Positions 9,799 through 20,685 of a DNA stretch of 64,000 bases are shown in pieces. Source of the DNA: an uncultured Lachnospiraceae bacterium (GTDB lineage Bacteria; Bacillota; Clostridia; Lachnospirales; Lachnospiraceae); assembly GCA_900316855.1 (NCBI GenBank), contig ONEK01000001.1, positions 124,001-188,000 on the forward strand, given 5' to 3'. Position 1 is the first letter of the stretch; each line of letters begins with the position of its first letter. The notes beneath the pieces were generated by a model that worked only from the letters and a program-made list of their open reading frames with translations, was not told the DNA's origin and made no database searches. Made by a program: the position numbers and the translations under genes.

Positions 9799-12141
9799 TC
9801 AATGCAAAAAAGTAAAGGAAAATCGACGTTTTGCAAGCACCAGGAACAGTGTGATGCTGATTGCAGAAATACCGCAGGCGGGAATAAATCCCCTCGGAAG
9901 GAAATGAAACGTAACGGAGTGCGTGCCCTCCGGCACGGCAACCGCCATGAGACCGTAGTCCGCTGTCACGATTTCCGCCGGCTCCCCGTCGACGAAGGCC
10001 GTGAATCCGGGATCAAAGGGGACGGAGAAGAAGACGAGATTCGCCCGTTCCAGTGTGACCTGCGCCTCAAACCCTCCCGTTGTGAACGCAAACGAATCGG
10101 CTGCCGTGGCGCGCCGCTTCGCGCACTCTGCGGCAAATTCCTCGTTGTCAGGTGATCCGGAAAGCGAAGTGTCGTGCTGCAGGAATGACCGGTAACGCTC
10201 CGCGTCCTCCGGCGACAGGATGAGATCCCTGACAAGCCGGCGGTCTTTATCCGTCTCACTGTCGATGGAATCATACTGATCCGTTGTGACGTATTCGTCA
10301 AACGTGAACCCCATCGGCAGATAGTTGGTATTCCGGTAGATGTTGTAGCCGCCGGATTCCCCTGCCTTTTCATAGCCGATCATGCCGCCCTTCTTCGAAT
10401 AGGAGTCGTCCTGGGAGATCAGGTCGTTCTCGAGATAGTATTTCGCGGAAAGGATGGCACGCGCGCCGATCCGCTGCAGGGAAAGCTTCGAGTCCACGGT
10501 ACGGCTGACCCCGATGCCGTCATAGAAGGCGAAGATGCTGGGAGCCACCGTGCTCTCAAAGCAGTGAATCGTGGGATAGCCCCACACCATTTCGTAATTC
10601 GTCGAGGTGCCGTCGGCCTCCACCCGCGCAAACTGTCCGTCCGCGCCGATGGCCTGCGGCAGCTCCGGCCTCGAATCCAGCATTTCGTATTTCCATTTGT
10701 CGCCGCCCTTTTTCGCAATGAGGGACGTGCCGTTGAACAGGACACCCATCGTCGTGACAAGGCAGCCGGCGGCGGTCAGGATCAGGATGATCCGTCCGCG
10801 GGGAACGACGGTGACAATGACGATCAGAAGAAGCAGTGCAATCCCCGTTGCGAGCACCTCAATCCAGAACAGACCCGGATATTCCATCAGCTCGCCGAAT
10901 ACCGTATAGCCGTTCTCGTCCTTCGTCGGAAGGAAGCTGCAGGCAGCAAGGAACAGGAAACCGGCGGACGCGAGCACCGTACCCTGCCGGAGCTCCCTGA
11001 GCTTTGCCTGCTCCAGCATGGTAACCGTCATGACGCAGGCAAACAGGAGCGGCATGTAAAACCAGCGCGCGTAGTATTCCTCGTTAAACGCGGCAAAGGC
11101 GGAGTTGAGGACCGGCACAAACGCGATGACAAGACAGGCGAGGAGGAGATTCTTCTTCCAGTCGCGGCTGCGGGTCTTCAGGTATGCATAGACGCCGGAC
11201 ACGCTGAAGACGGGCAGATACGCGGACAGCGAGCTGTTCTTGACCTGATCGCTCGTGAACATTGTTCCCCGCCCGATGATATCCGGAACCATGAACATGG
11301 ATTTCAGGATGGCGAGGGGAGTCGTGGGTTCGCTGTAGGCGAGGATGTCATAGCCCAGCAGCGTAGACGAAAGTCTCGTATTGCCCGCGACGGTATCAAT
11401 CACCTGTACGAGGTAGAACGCGGACATTCCCAGACCCAGCAGCCCGCATGGAACGAGCCGCGCCACATCGCCAAGAACCCTCTTTGGCTTCCTCCTGCCG
11501 CCGATCCAGTAGCGGACGACGTAATACAGGATGAGGAACAGAACCTGGCCGTAGAAGAAGAAATAGTTCACGATGCTCATCACGGCCGTCATCAGGATAA
11601 AGCCGGCGCGGTCCTTCTTCTGCACAAAGCGGTCGAAGCACAGCAGGTACAGTGGGAAGAAGGCGGTGGCGTCGTGGAAATGCTGGAAGACGATGTTGCA
11701 CGCCTGGAAACCGGAGAACGAGTACAGGAGGGCGCCGAGCAGCGCGCCCCGGTCCGTGCGGGTCAGAGTGCGGATATAGGCGTAGGATGTGGTCGCAGCG
11801 GTGCCGTATTTCAACGCCATCAGGAAGGGCATCACATAGGGAAGCGACCTTTCGGGGAACGGGAGGGACAGCCAGAAAAAAGGACTTCCGAACAGGTAGA
11901 ACGCAAACGCGCCTCCTGTTGAGGAGCCCAGATCAATATACGGATTCCAGAACAGCCTGCCCTCCCGGACGCTGCGGTGCAGCAGGATGAGAAAGGGAAC
12001 CTGCTGGACGTTGTAGTCTCCGTAATAGAAGAAATATCCCCCGTGATAAATTAAAAAAGGGAGCACGGCTGCAAGGTACAGCAGCGCGCCCCCGGCGAAG
12101 ATCTTCAGGTATTTACTGATTCTTGTCGTCTCTGTCTTCAT
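9799..12141 (-). CDS. YfhO-family polytopic membrane protein
   Basis: About 780 aa. The N-terminal two-thirds is a run of hydrophobic helices with the early extracytoplasmic motif GDYNVQQVPF typical of YfhO and GT-C-like proteins. A C-terminal soluble extracytoplasmic part (from about residue 490) ends in one more helix. In Bacillus, YfhO-type proteins are implicated in glycosylating lipoteichoic acid; that role here is inference. The ATG at 12141 is preferred over one 11 codons upstream. The gene overlaps the end of yerC by 29 bp, so both are probably one transcript. Confidence 0.8.
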   Translation of the reverse strand: MKTETTRISKYLKIFAGGALLYLAAVLPFLIYHGGYFFYYGDYNVQQVPFLILLHRSVREGRLFWNPYIDLGSSTGGAFAFYLFGSPFFWLSLPFPERSLPYVMPFLMALKYGTAATTSYAYIRTLTRTDRGALLGALLYSFSGFQACNIVFQHFHDATAFFPLYLLCFDRFVQKKDRAGFILMTAVMSIVNYFFFYGQVLFLILYYVVRYWIGGRRKPKRVLGDVARLVPCGLLGLGMSAFYLVQVIDTVAGNTRLSSTLLGYDILAYSEPTTPLAILKSMFMVPDIIGRGTMFTSDQVKNSSLSAYLPVFSVSGVYAYLKTRSRDWKKNLLLACLVIAFVPVLNSAFAAFNEEYYARWFYMPLLFACVMTVTMLEQAKLRELRQGTVLASAGFLFLAACSFLPTKDENGYTVFGELMEYPGLFWIEVLATGIALLLLIVIVTVVPRGRIILILTAAGCLVTTMGVLFNGTSLIAKKGGDKWKYEMLDSRPELPQAIGADGQFARVEADGTSTNYEMVWGYPTIHCFESTVAPSIFAFYDGIGVSRTVDSKLSLQRIGARAILSAKYYLENDLISQDDSYSKKGGMIGYEKAGESGGYNIYRNTNYLPMGFTFDEYVTTDQYDSIDSETDKDRRLVRDLILSPEDAERYRSFLQHDTSLSGSPDNEEFAAECAKRRATAADSFAFTTGGFEAQVTLERANLVFFSVPFDPGFTAFVDGEPAEIVTADYGLMAVAVPEGTHSVTFHFLPRGFIPACGISAISITLFLVLAKRRFSFTFLH

Positions 12142-12424
12142 TCTCAATCCGACCCAGTACCATGTCATAACCATCGTTACCGTAATTCAGGGCACGGTTC
12201 ACCCGGCTGATGGTCGCCGTCGAGGCGCCGGTCTGCTCCGCAATCTTCAGATAGGTGTCGTGGCGGCGCAGCATTGTGGCCACCTCGAAGCGCTGCGAGA
12301 GGGAAAGAATTTCATTCACCGTGCACAGATCCTCAAAAAAATCATAGCACTCTTGCTTATTCTGCAGCGAAAGCACCGCATCAAAAAGATGATCCACCGA
12401 AGGCGTATGTATCTTCTTATTCAT
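12113..12424 (-). CDS. yerC: YerC/YecD-family TrpR-related regulator
   Basis: A 103-aa protein of the TrpR-like YerC family: HTPSVDHLFDAVLSLQ start, FFEDLCTVNEILSLSQRFEVA, then a helix-turn-helix (YLKIAEQTGASTATISRVNRAL). The ATG at 12424 has AAGGAGA upstream; a longer reading frame of 23 more codons lacks a ribosome-binding site. Ligand and targets are unknown. Confidence 0.88.
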   Translation of the reverse strand: MNKKIHTPSVDHLFDAVLSLQNKQECYDFFEDLCTVNEILSLSQRFEVATMLRRHDTYLKIAEQTGASTATISRVNRALNYGNDGYDMVLGRIENEDRDDKNQ

Positions 12425-12493
12425 GATCAGTCTCCTTCCGCCTCTGAAGGCGGTTATTGCACTGCCGCAGAAGCAAATCTCTGACAACGGCAC

Positions 12494-12522
12494 ATTTTAG
12501 CAGGTTAAAGTGTAAAAGTAAA
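12494..12522 (-). promoter_or_regulatory. Predicted promoter for yerC-yfhO
   Basis: On the minus strand TTTACT (12522-12517) and TAAAAT (12499-12494) are 17 nt apart. It fires away from the pheB promoter, making this a divergent intergenic region. Confidence 0.6.
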
Positions 12523-12552
12523 GGCGGCGGAATCCTCCGTCCGGATCTGTCC

Positions 12553-12581
12553 TTGAACTTTACCGGCGCCGGTGCTATGAT
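12553..12581 (+). promoter_or_regulatory. Predicted sigma-A promoter for pheB-hom-lysC
   Basis: TTGAAC (12553-12558) and TATGAT (12576-12581) are spaced by 17 nt, 45 nt before the pheB start codon. Confidence 0.7.
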
Positions 12582-12625
12582 ATCCATCACGGGCGCACAA
12601 ATGTCCGCGAAGGAAAGACTGCTTC

Positions 12626-13069
12626 ATGAGCTCAGAGTATTATGTTATCAAAAAGGAAGCTGTACCCGAGGTACTGCGGAAGGTGGTGGAAGTCAACCGG
12701 CTTCTCGCAGGGGATGACAGGCTGACCATCGCACAGGCAGCAAGGCAGGCCGGCATCAGCCGCAGCTCCTATTATAAATTCAGGAATGACGTGGAGGAGT
12801 TCCACGACAGCAGGGTCGGGACAACGCTGAACCTGTCGATGGACATCACGGATGAGACGGGCGTTCTGTCCAACCTGCTCGGCATCATCGCTGAATTCGG
12901 CGCGAACATCCTCACCATTCATCAGTCCGTTCCCATGAACGGCGTGGCAACCGTATCCATCAGTATACAGCTCCTGAAAAGTGCTGACAACATCACGCAG
13001 CTGATGTCCGGACTGGAGAAACTGCGCGGTGTCAGAAAAATAAGAATAACAGGAAGGCAGGGAATATAG
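12626..13069 (+). CDS. pheB: ACT-domain protein of the PheB / UPF0735 family
   Basis: A 147-aa protein with an N-terminal helix-turn-helix-like part (LTIAQAARQAGISRSSYYKF, residues 34-53) and a C-terminal ACT domain (about 70-145) that typically binds an amino acid. In Bacillus it is called PheB, although its enzymatic role is doubtful. It lies 2 nt before homoserine dehydrogenase, so it may sense an aspartate-family amino acid; that is inference from position. Confidence 0.85.
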   Translation: MSSEYYVIKKEAVPEVLRKVVEVNRLLAGDDRLTIAQAARQAGISRSSYYKFRNDVEEFHDSRVGTTLNLSMDITDETGVLSNLLGIIAEFGANILTIHQSVPMNGVATVSISIQLLKSADNITQLMSGLEKLRGVRKIRITGRQGI

Positions 13070-13071
13070 AA

Positions 13072-14292
13072 ATGGCAGAAGTCGCAATCTTGGGATTCGG
13101 AACCGTCGGATCCGGCGTTGCGGAGGTTATCGACCGCAATCAGGCACAGATCCGCAGGGATTTTCCGGAAGGCATTCACGTCAAGTACATCCTGGACCTC
13201 CGGGATTTCCCGGACAGCCCGTACGCGGACCGGGTCGTCCATGACATCGATATTATCCTGAATGATCCGGAGATCCGTGTGATCTGCGAGACCATGGGAG
13301 GCAAAGAGCCCGCATTCACGTTCTCGAAGCGTGCGCTCGAGAAGGGCATCAGTGTCTGCACTTCCAACAAGGAGCTGGTGGACGTGCTCGGAGGGACGCT
13401 TGCCGTCATCGCGAAGGAGCACTGCTGCAGCTACCTGTTCGAGGCCTCCGTCGGAGGAGGAATTCCGCTTCTGCGCCCGCTCAGGACTTCGTTCTCCCAG
13501 GAGTTCATCACGACGATTGTCGGCATCCTGAACGGGACGACGAACTACATCCTGACGAAGATGGAAAGGGAGAACCTGCCGTTTGAGGATGCCCTGAAGC
13601 AGGCCCAGGAAAAGGGCTACGCCGAGAAGGATCCGACCGCGGACATCGAGGGTCATGATCCCTGCCGCAAGATCGCCATTCTGGCTTCCCTCGTGACCGG
13701 CGGAAATGTCAAGTTCAAGCAGGTTCCCTGTGAGGGAATTTCCGGTATTGATACCATGGACATGGAGTACGCGAGACAGCTTCACTGCAAGATCAAGCTC
13801 CTGGGCGTGTGCCGGCATGACCAGGAAACAGGGAAGGTCTACGTCAGGACGGCTCCGTACCTTGTCCGGCACGGGCATCCGCTGTACGGCGTCCATGACG
13901 TCTTCAACGGCGTCCTCGTACGCGGCAACATGGTCGGGGACCTGATGTTCTACGGCTCGGGCGCCGGCAAGCTTCCGACGGCCTCCGCCGTCGTTTCCGA
14001 CGTGGTAGAGTGCGTACAGAACGCAGGCCATACGATCAATATCGGTCTGTCAAACAGCGATGCGGACCTGTTCGACCCGATGGACTGGGAGGACCGGTAC
14101 TTTGTCCGCATCCGCAAACAGGACCTCGTGCGTGCCACGGAGCTGTTCGGCAGTGAAATCCGGATCGTCGTCAACGAGAATGCACCGGAGGAGTTCGCTT
14201 TCGTGACGCCGCTCATCGCGGAGAGAGATTTCGAGGAGAAGGTGAAGCAGATCCCTTCGTTCATGAAGAGCATACGGATTCTGAAAAACTGA
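13072..14292 (+). CDS. hom: Homoserine dehydrogenase
   Basis: Reduces aspartate semialdehyde to homoserine, the branch toward threonine and methionine. The 406-aa protein has an N-terminal Rossmann motif GFGTVGSG, the catalytic-domain stretch ILNGTTNYILTKM, the substrate region DPTADIEGHDPCRKIAILA with its lysine, and a C-terminal ACT-like regulatory segment (about 335-406). It sits between pheB and aspartate kinase. Confidence 0.95.
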   Translation: MAEVAILGFGTVGSGVAEVIDRNQAQIRRDFPEGIHVKYILDLRDFPDSPYADRVVHDIDIILNDPEIRVICETMGGKEPAFTFSKRALEKGISVCTSNKELVDVLGGTLAVIAKEHCCSYLFEASVGGGIPLLRPLRTSFSQEFITTIVGILNGTTNYILTKMERENLPFEDALKQAQEKGYAEKDPTADIEGHDPCRKIAILASLVTGGNVKFKQVPCEGISGIDTMDMEYARQLHCKIKLLGVCRHDQETGKVYVRTAPYLVRHGHPLYGVHDVFNGVLVRGNMVGDLMFYGSGAGKLPTASAVVSDVVECVQNAGHTINIGLSNSDADLFDPMDWEDRYFVRIRKQDLVRATELFGSEIRIVVNENAPEEFAFVTPLIAERDFEEKVKQIPSFMKSIRILKN

Positions 14293-14314
14293 GCGGATCC
14301 GGGGAGTAAATATT

Positions 14315-15634
14315 ATGAAAAAAGTTGTGAAGTTCGGCGGCAGCTCGCTTGCGGATGCCGCGCAGTTCAGAAAGGTCGGGGACATCATCCGCGCCGATGC
14401 ATCCCGCGTCTATGTCGTACCCTCAGCCCCGGGCAAACGGTTTTCGGGGGATACAAAGGTCACGGATCTGCTGTACCGCTGCTATGACCTGGCAAAGGGC
14501 GGGAAGGATTTCTCCGCTCCCTTTGAGGAAATTCAGGGGCGCTACCGTGAAATTATCGAGGGGCTCGGGCTTTCGTTTTCGCTCGGGGAGGAATTCCGGA
14601 CGATCGAAAAGAGTCTGAAGGAGGATCCGGACCGCGATTATACCGCTTCCCGCGGCGAATACCTGAACGGACGCGTCATGGCGGCTTACCTCGGATTTGA
14701 CTTCATCGATCCGGCGGAGGCGATCTTCTTCAACGAGGAGGGACACCTCAACGAATACAAGACCGGCAAAGTCCTCGGGAAGATGCTCGAAGAGCACGAT
14801 CACGCGGTCATCCCCGGCTTCTACGGCTGCGGCAAGGACGGCAGGGTAAAGACGTTCTCGAGAGGCGGATCGGACATCACCGGCTCCATCGTCGCGGGTG
14901 CATGTCATGCGGGCGTCTATGAGAACTGGACGGATGTATCCGGCTTCCTCGTTGCGGATCCCCGGATCATCCGGGACCCGGTGGCGATTACGACCATTAC
15001 GTACAAGGAGCTGCGCGAGCTGTCCTATATGGGAGCGGGCGTGCTGCATGAGGATGCGATCTTCCCGGTCCGCAAGGAGGGCATTCCGATCAACATCCGC
15101 AACACGAACGCGCCGGAGGATCCCGGAACCTGGATCGTGGAGTCCACTGCCCAGAAATCGGGCTATACCATCACCGGAATTGCCGGCAAGAAGGACTTCT
15201 GCGCCGTACTGATCTCCAAGGACCAGATGAACTCCGAAATCGGCTTCGGACGCAAGGTGCTGCAGGCATTTGAGGAGAACGGAATCTCGTTCGAGCATAT
15301 GCCCTCCGGCATTGACACCATGACCATCGTTGTCCATGAGTCCGAGTTCATCGACAAGGAGCAGCGGGTGGTATCTGCCATCCACCGGCTCGCGGAGCCC
15401 GACTCCATCGAGATTGAGGCGGATCTTGCACTCATTGCGGTCGTGGGACGCGGCATGAAGAGCCAGCGCGGCACCGCGGGCAGGATCTTCGCGGCACTTG
15501 CGCATGCCCATGTCAATGTGCGTATGATTGACCAGGGCTCTTCGGAGCTGAATATCATCATCGGTGTGGAAAACAGGGATTTCGAGACGGCAATCCGCGC
15601 CATTTACGCAATCTTCGTTGAGACGAAGCTGTAG
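14315..15634 (+). CDS. lysC: Aspartate kinase
   Basis: Phosphorylates aspartate, the first step of lysine, threonine and methionine synthesis. The 439-aa chain starts with KVVKFGGSSLAD, has the catalytic TVSRGGSD-like segment (KTFSRGGSDITGS) and ends in paired ACT domains (about 300-439), as feedback-inhibited kinases do. A hairpin-forming but T-poor inverted repeat follows at 15644-15672. The effector amino acid cannot be read from the sequence. Confidence 0.94.
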   Translation: MKKVVKFGGSSLADAAQFRKVGDIIRADASRVYVVPSAPGKRFSGDTKVTDLLYRCYDLAKGGKDFSAPFEEIQGRYREIIEGLGLSFSLGEEFRTIEKSLKEDPDRDYTASRGEYLNGRVMAAYLGFDFIDPAEAIFFNEEGHLNEYKTGKVLGKMLEEHDHAVIPGFYGCGKDGRVKTFSRGGSDITGSIVAGACHAGVYENWTDVSGFLVADPRIIRDPVAITTITYKELRELSYMGAGVLHEDAIFPVRKEGIPINIRNTNAPEDPGTWIVESTAQKSGYTITGIAGKKDFCAVLISKDQMNSEIGFGRKVLQAFEENGISFEHMPSGIDTMTIVVHESEFIDKEQRVVSAIHRLAEPDSIEIEADLALIAVVGRGMKSQRGTAGRIFAALAHAHVNVRMIDQGSSELNIIIGVENRDFETAIRAIYAIFVETKL

Positions 15635-15771
15635 GGTGCGCGTACGCTGCAGGCACCGTGCAGCGGTACCGGGGAACGGAACCTGACCGGAAAAGGAAAA
15701 CAGATCACACTCATACAGAACCTCCGCAGGCGTGTATAATCATTGCTATACCGTTTCGCGGAGGTTTTGGC

Positions 15772-16581
15772 ATGTCAGGCTATGATACCGTTGAGGAAGA
15801 AACAAGGGCACAGAGGAAGAAGCTCAGGGGAAAGGGCGTGAAGGCACACCTGCAGTATTACTGGGATTACTACCGGTGGCCTGTCCTCATCGCCGCGGCT
15901 GCGGTGATTTTTGCAGTTTCCATCCTGCACGGAATCCTGACGCAGAAGCAGACCGCCTTCTCTGTCGTCCTGATCAACAGCGGCACCTACAGCGGGGACA
16001 CGTACAACGCGCTGAGGGAGAAACTGGGCAGGGAGCTTGCCATTGATCCCTCCTCGGAGGAAGTCTATTTGGACCTGAATGCCACACTGAGTGTCGGCTC
16101 GTTTTCGTCCCAGTTCGATATGGCGACGCTCGAGAAGCTGGCGGCGCAGCAGTCTTCCGGCGACATTGACTGCATGATAGCCGATGCCGTGAACTTCGAG
16201 TATTACACGAAGGCGGGATCGTTCGTTCTGCTGTCGGACGTCCTGGATGAGGAGCAGATCGACGCCCTTCGGGACCGGATCTATTACGTGGACGGGGAGG
16301 AGATCGCCAAATGGCAGGAGCTGACCAGCCGGTCGGACTACGAGCTCCCGGTTCCCACCAGGGAAGAGATTGAGAAGAAGGAAGGCCGGGAGGGCTATTG
16401 CGCGCCCGACCCCGCGGACATGGAACAGCCGGAAGCAGTCGGCATTCTGCTCGATGAATCGCCGCTTCTGAATCAGTACGGATTGTACGCGAAGACCATC
16501 CCGGTTCTCGGCTTCTGCCAGGCAGCCAGGCACCCGGAGCAGGCGGCGGAATTTCTGCGGATTGCACTGCAGAATCCGTGA
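15772..16581 (+). CDS. Single-pass membrane protein of unknown function
   Basis: The ATG at 15772 has GGAGGT 6 nt upstream; a longer open frame from 15658 is unsupported. The 269-aa product has a basic N-terminus, one membrane helix (about residues 38-57) and an extracytoplasmic domain of about 210 residues. That domain includes the phrase DIDCMIADAVNFEYYTKAG, which faintly recalls solute-binding folds. It is placed between lysC and another membrane protein. I do not recognise the family. Confidence 0.75.
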   Translation: MSGYDTVEEETRAQRKKLRGKGVKAHLQYYWDYYRWPVLIAAAAVIFAVSILHGILTQKQTAFSVVLINSGTYSGDTYNALREKLGRELAIDPSSEEVYLDLNATLSVGSFSSQFDMATLEKLAAQQSSGDIDCMIADAVNFEYYTKAGSFVLLSDVLDEEQIDALRDRIYYVDGEEIAKWQELTSRSDYELPVPTREEIEKKEGREGYCAPDPADMEQPEAVGILLDESPLLNQYGLYAKTIPVLGFCQAARHPEQAAEFLRIALQNP

Positions 16582-16603
16582 GTACAGGTACGGGCGGAAT
16601 ATT

Positions 16604-16632
16604 TTGACACCCCCTGTACGGAATGTTAAGAT
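16604..16632 (+). promoter_or_regulatory. Predicted sigma-A promoter
   Basis: A consensus TTGACA (16604-16609) and TAAGAT (16627-16632) are separated by 17 nt, about 55 nt before the DUF6106-like gene. Confidence 0.7.
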
Positions 16633-16686
16633 AGAGCAATTCATGAGGTTAAAAGGTGCCGGCGGGTGCCTTCGGGAGAATGTGGA

Positions 16687-17193
16687 ATGGACAATGGTGT
16701 CATGGAAGTCGTAGTGAAGAGAAAGCCCAATGGCCTGATGTCGTTCCTCAGGATTTTCCTGATTCTTGTGGCTGTCATTTTCATTCTCATCGGGCTGTTC
16801 CGGCTGCCGGCCCTGTTCGCCGGATTCGGAGCGGCGTTCGGCGCGTGGTTTGCCTACCTCAACGTCCAGATCGATTACGAATATGATCTTGTGGACCGGG
16901 AACTGCGGCTTGCCAGGATTCAGAACCGTTCCCGCAGGAAGAGCCTGGGAAGCTATGATCTCGACAAGATGGAGATTCTGGCACCGTCCTCGTCCCATGA
17001 GCTGGACAGCTACCGCAGTCAGCAGCGCAAAATACTGGATTTCTCCGCAAAGGATCCTGCGCGGCAGGACGCGGAATATACCCTGATCCTGGAGGGAGAT
17101 TCCGGCATTCTCCTGACGCTGGAGGGTGAAGAGGGGGAAAGGCTTCTTCGCGCAATCCGCCAGTTCGCACCGAGGAAGGTCATTATGAAATAG
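16687..17193 (+). CDS. Small membrane protein, probably DUF6106 family
   Basis: A 168-aa protein with the N-terminal phrase MEVVVKRKPN, two closely spaced hydrophobic helices (about residues 20-60) and a cytoplasmic C-terminal domain (NVQIDYEYDLVDRELRLARI) resembling a membrane-anchored PH-like fold. The DUF6106 name is from memory of Lachnospiraceae proteins of this layout. The start at 16687 follows GGGAGA. It has its own promoter and terminator, so it is monocistronic. Confidence 0.7.
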   Translation: MDNGVMEVVVKRKPNGLMSFLRIFLILVAVIFILIGLFRLPALFAGFGAAFGAWFAYLNVQIDYEYDLVDRELRLARIQNRSRRKSLGSYDLDKMEILAPSSSHELDSYRSQQRKILDFSAKDPARQDAEYTLILEGDSGILLTLEGEEGERLLRAIRQFAPRKVIMK

Positions 17194-17223
17194 CGCTGCG
17201 AGCTCAGTCAGTACAGATCCGCG

Positions 17224-17262
17224 GCCGGGAGACGTTTTACGTCTCCCGGCTGGGGTTTTTTT
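17224..17262 (+). terminator. Rho-independent terminator
   Basis: A 12-bp stem (GCCGGGAGACGT, 17224-17235, with 17239-17250) has a TTT loop and is followed by TGGGG and seven T. Confidence 0.9.
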
Positions 17263-17279
17263 ATTCCCGCGAGGCACGA

Positions 17280-17405
17280 GCCACGCGAACATGCTTGCAT
17301 GTTCATGTGGCGACGCCCGCGAGGGTCAAATACCCCGCCCCTTGGGGCGCTCAAGATCAGATAGATGTTAAGTCATGCCCCGCTGCTTGCGGCGGGGTAT
17401 TTGAC
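17280..17405 (+). repeat. Intergenic multi-hairpin element A with CUUG loops, upstream of guaB
   Basis: Three local stems are each capped by CTTG on the plus strand. A1 (17280-17311) has GAACATG/CATGTTC inside GCCAC/GTGGC. A4 (17336-17349) has CGCCC/GGGCG. A3 (17378-17397) has CCCCGCTG/CGGCGGGG with one G-T pair. A perfect 15-bp long-range inverted repeat (GTCAAATACCCCGCC, 17325-17339, with 17391-17405) uses the same bases as A3 and A4, so the two folds exclude each other. The rest of the 289-bp gap to guaB has a terminator before the element and no clear promoter after it. Confidence 0.75.
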
Positions 17406-17413
17406 TACCATAA

Positions 17414-18940
<1,527 letters not shown>

Positions 18941-18954
18941 ACCAGGAGAATCCC

Positions 18955-20667
18955 ATGCATACTGACAATACGGCAAGAAAAGAAGACGGGTCCGTCGTGG
19001 AGCCCTTAAACGGGGAAAACAAGAACTTTATCGAGATGGAGATCGACAAGGATCTCGCAAGCGGCAGGTATGATCATGTTCATACCCGTTTCCCTCCGGA
19101 GCCCAACGGATACCTGCATATCGGCCATGCCAAGAGCATCCTGCTGAACTACGGCCTGGCGAAGGAATACGGCGGTCAGTTCAACCTGCGTTTTGACGAT
19201 ACGAACCCCACGAAGGAGAAGTCCGAATTCGTCGAGGCAATCATCGACAACGTCCGCTGGCTGGGCGCGGATTTCGGCGACAGGATTTACTACGCCTCCG
19301 ATTATTTCGAGGAGATGTATGACATTGCGGTGAAAATCATCCGCAAGGGACATGCCTATGTCTCGGACCTGAGTGCGGAGGAGATGAAGCAGTACCGCGG
19401 AACCCTGACGGAACCTGGCAGGGAAGATCCCTCCAGAAACCGGTCCGTCGAAGAGAACCTCGATCTGTTCCGGCGCATGAGGGAAGGCGAATTCGCGGAC
19501 GGTGAGAAGACGCTCCGTGCGAAGATCGACATGGCTTCCCCCAACATCAACATGCGGGATCCCATCCTGTACCGCGTCGCACATCTGTCCCACCAGAGGA
19601 CGGGTGACAGGTGGTGCATCTATCCGATGTATGATTTCGCACACCCGATTGAGGACGGAATCGAGGGAATCACGCATTCCATCTGCACGCTGGAGTTCGA
19701 GGATCACAGGCCCCTGTATGACTGGGTCGTGGACGAAGCGGAATTTCCGAACCCTCCGCGCCAGATCGAGTTTGCGAAGCTTTATCTCAACAATATTGTG
19801 ACCGGCAAGCGCTATATCAAGAAGCTGGTCGAGCAGAACATCGTCGACGGCTGGGATGATCCCCGCATCGTCTCCATCTCCGGCCTGAGAAGGAGAGGCT
19901 TCACGCCGGAATCCATCAAAAGGTTTGTGGAGATGGCAGGCGTATCCAAGAGCCAGGCCGTGAATGAATATGCAGCGCTGGAATACTGCATCCGGGAGGA
20001 CCTGAAGCCGAAGGCTCCCCGCATGCTGGCAGTGCTGGATCCCGTCCGCCTTGTGATTGACAATTACCCGGAAGGGCAGAGCGAGGAGCTGGAAGTGCCC
20101 AACAACCTGGAGAATCCGGAACTGGGCAGCAGGAAGGTGACGTTCTCCCGCGAGCTGTATATCGAGCGGGACGATTTCATGGCTGAGCCGGCGCCGAAGT
20201 ATAAAAGGCTGTATCCCGGCAACGAAGTGCGCCTGATGTATGCCTATTTTGTCACCGCGACAAGCTTCGAGACCGGTGCGGACGGCAGGGTGACGACGGT
20301 TCACTGCACCTATGATCCCGCAACGAGAGGCGGTGACGCGCCGGACGGCAGGAAGGTGAAGGGCACCATTCACTGGGTCAACGCAGCGGACTGCGGAACG
20401 GTGAAGACCCGTCTGTACGAGAACATCGTCGATGAGAGCAAAGGCGTCTACGATCCGGAGACCGGGGAGCTCAACCTGAATCCGCATTCCCTGACCGAGG
20501 TGCAGGCAAAGGTGGAACCGGCGCTTATCAGGGCGAAGGCCTTTGACCGGTTCCAGTTTATCCGGAACGGATTTTTCTGCGCGGACGTGAAGGATTCCGC
20601 GGAGGGCGCTCCGGTATTCAACAGGATTGTTTCACTGAAGAGTTCGTTCAAGCTGCCGGTGAAATAA
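18955..20667 (+). CDS. glnS: Glutaminyl-tRNA synthetase
   Basis: Charges tRNA-Gln directly with glutamine. The 570-aa class I enzyme shows [15 protein letters not shown] (HIGH at 55-58), the GlnRS stretch [18 protein letters not shown] and a C-terminal anticodon-binding beta-barrel region. The KMSKS-loop position reads VTGKRYIKK (about 282-290), where E. coli has VMSKRKL, a relaxed version of the motif. It is in one cluster with guaB and a MocR regulator. Confidence 0.95.
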   Translation: MHTDNTARKEDGSVVEPLNGENKNFIEMEIDKDLASGRYDHVHTRFPPEPNGYLHIGHAKSILLNYGLAKEYGGQFNLRFDDTNPTKEKSEFVEAIIDNVRWLGADFGDRIYYASDYFEEMYDIAVKIIRKGHAYVSDLSAEEMKQYRGTLTEPGREDPSRNRSVEENLDLFRRMREGEFADGEKTLRAKIDMASPNINMRDPILYRVAHLSHQRTGDRWCIYPMYDFAHPIEDGIEGITHSICTLEFEDHRPLYDWVVDEAEFPNPPRQIEFAKLYLNNIVTGKRYIKKLVEQNIVDGWDDPRIVSISGLRRRGFTPESIKRFVEMAGVSKSQAVNEYAALEYCIREDLKPKAPRMLAVLDPVRLVIDNYPEGQSEELEVPNNLENPELGSRKVTFSRELYIERDDFMAEPAPKYKRLYPGNEVRLMYAYFVTATSFETGADGRVTTVHCTYDPATRGGDAPDGRKVKGTIHWVNAADCGTVKTRLYENIVDESKGVYDPETGELNLNPHSLTEVQAKVEPALIRAKAFDRFQFIRNGFFCADVKDSAEGAPVFNRIVSLKSSFKLPVK

Positions 20668-20685
20668 TATTGCCCGGGTAAGGTG

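Noticed and set aside
12922-14031. 369-codon minus-strand frame opposite hom
   Set aside because: Shadow of homoserine dehydrogenase, with no domain or start signal.
14423-15511. 362-codon minus-strand frame opposite lysC
   Set aside because: Shadow of aspartate kinase.
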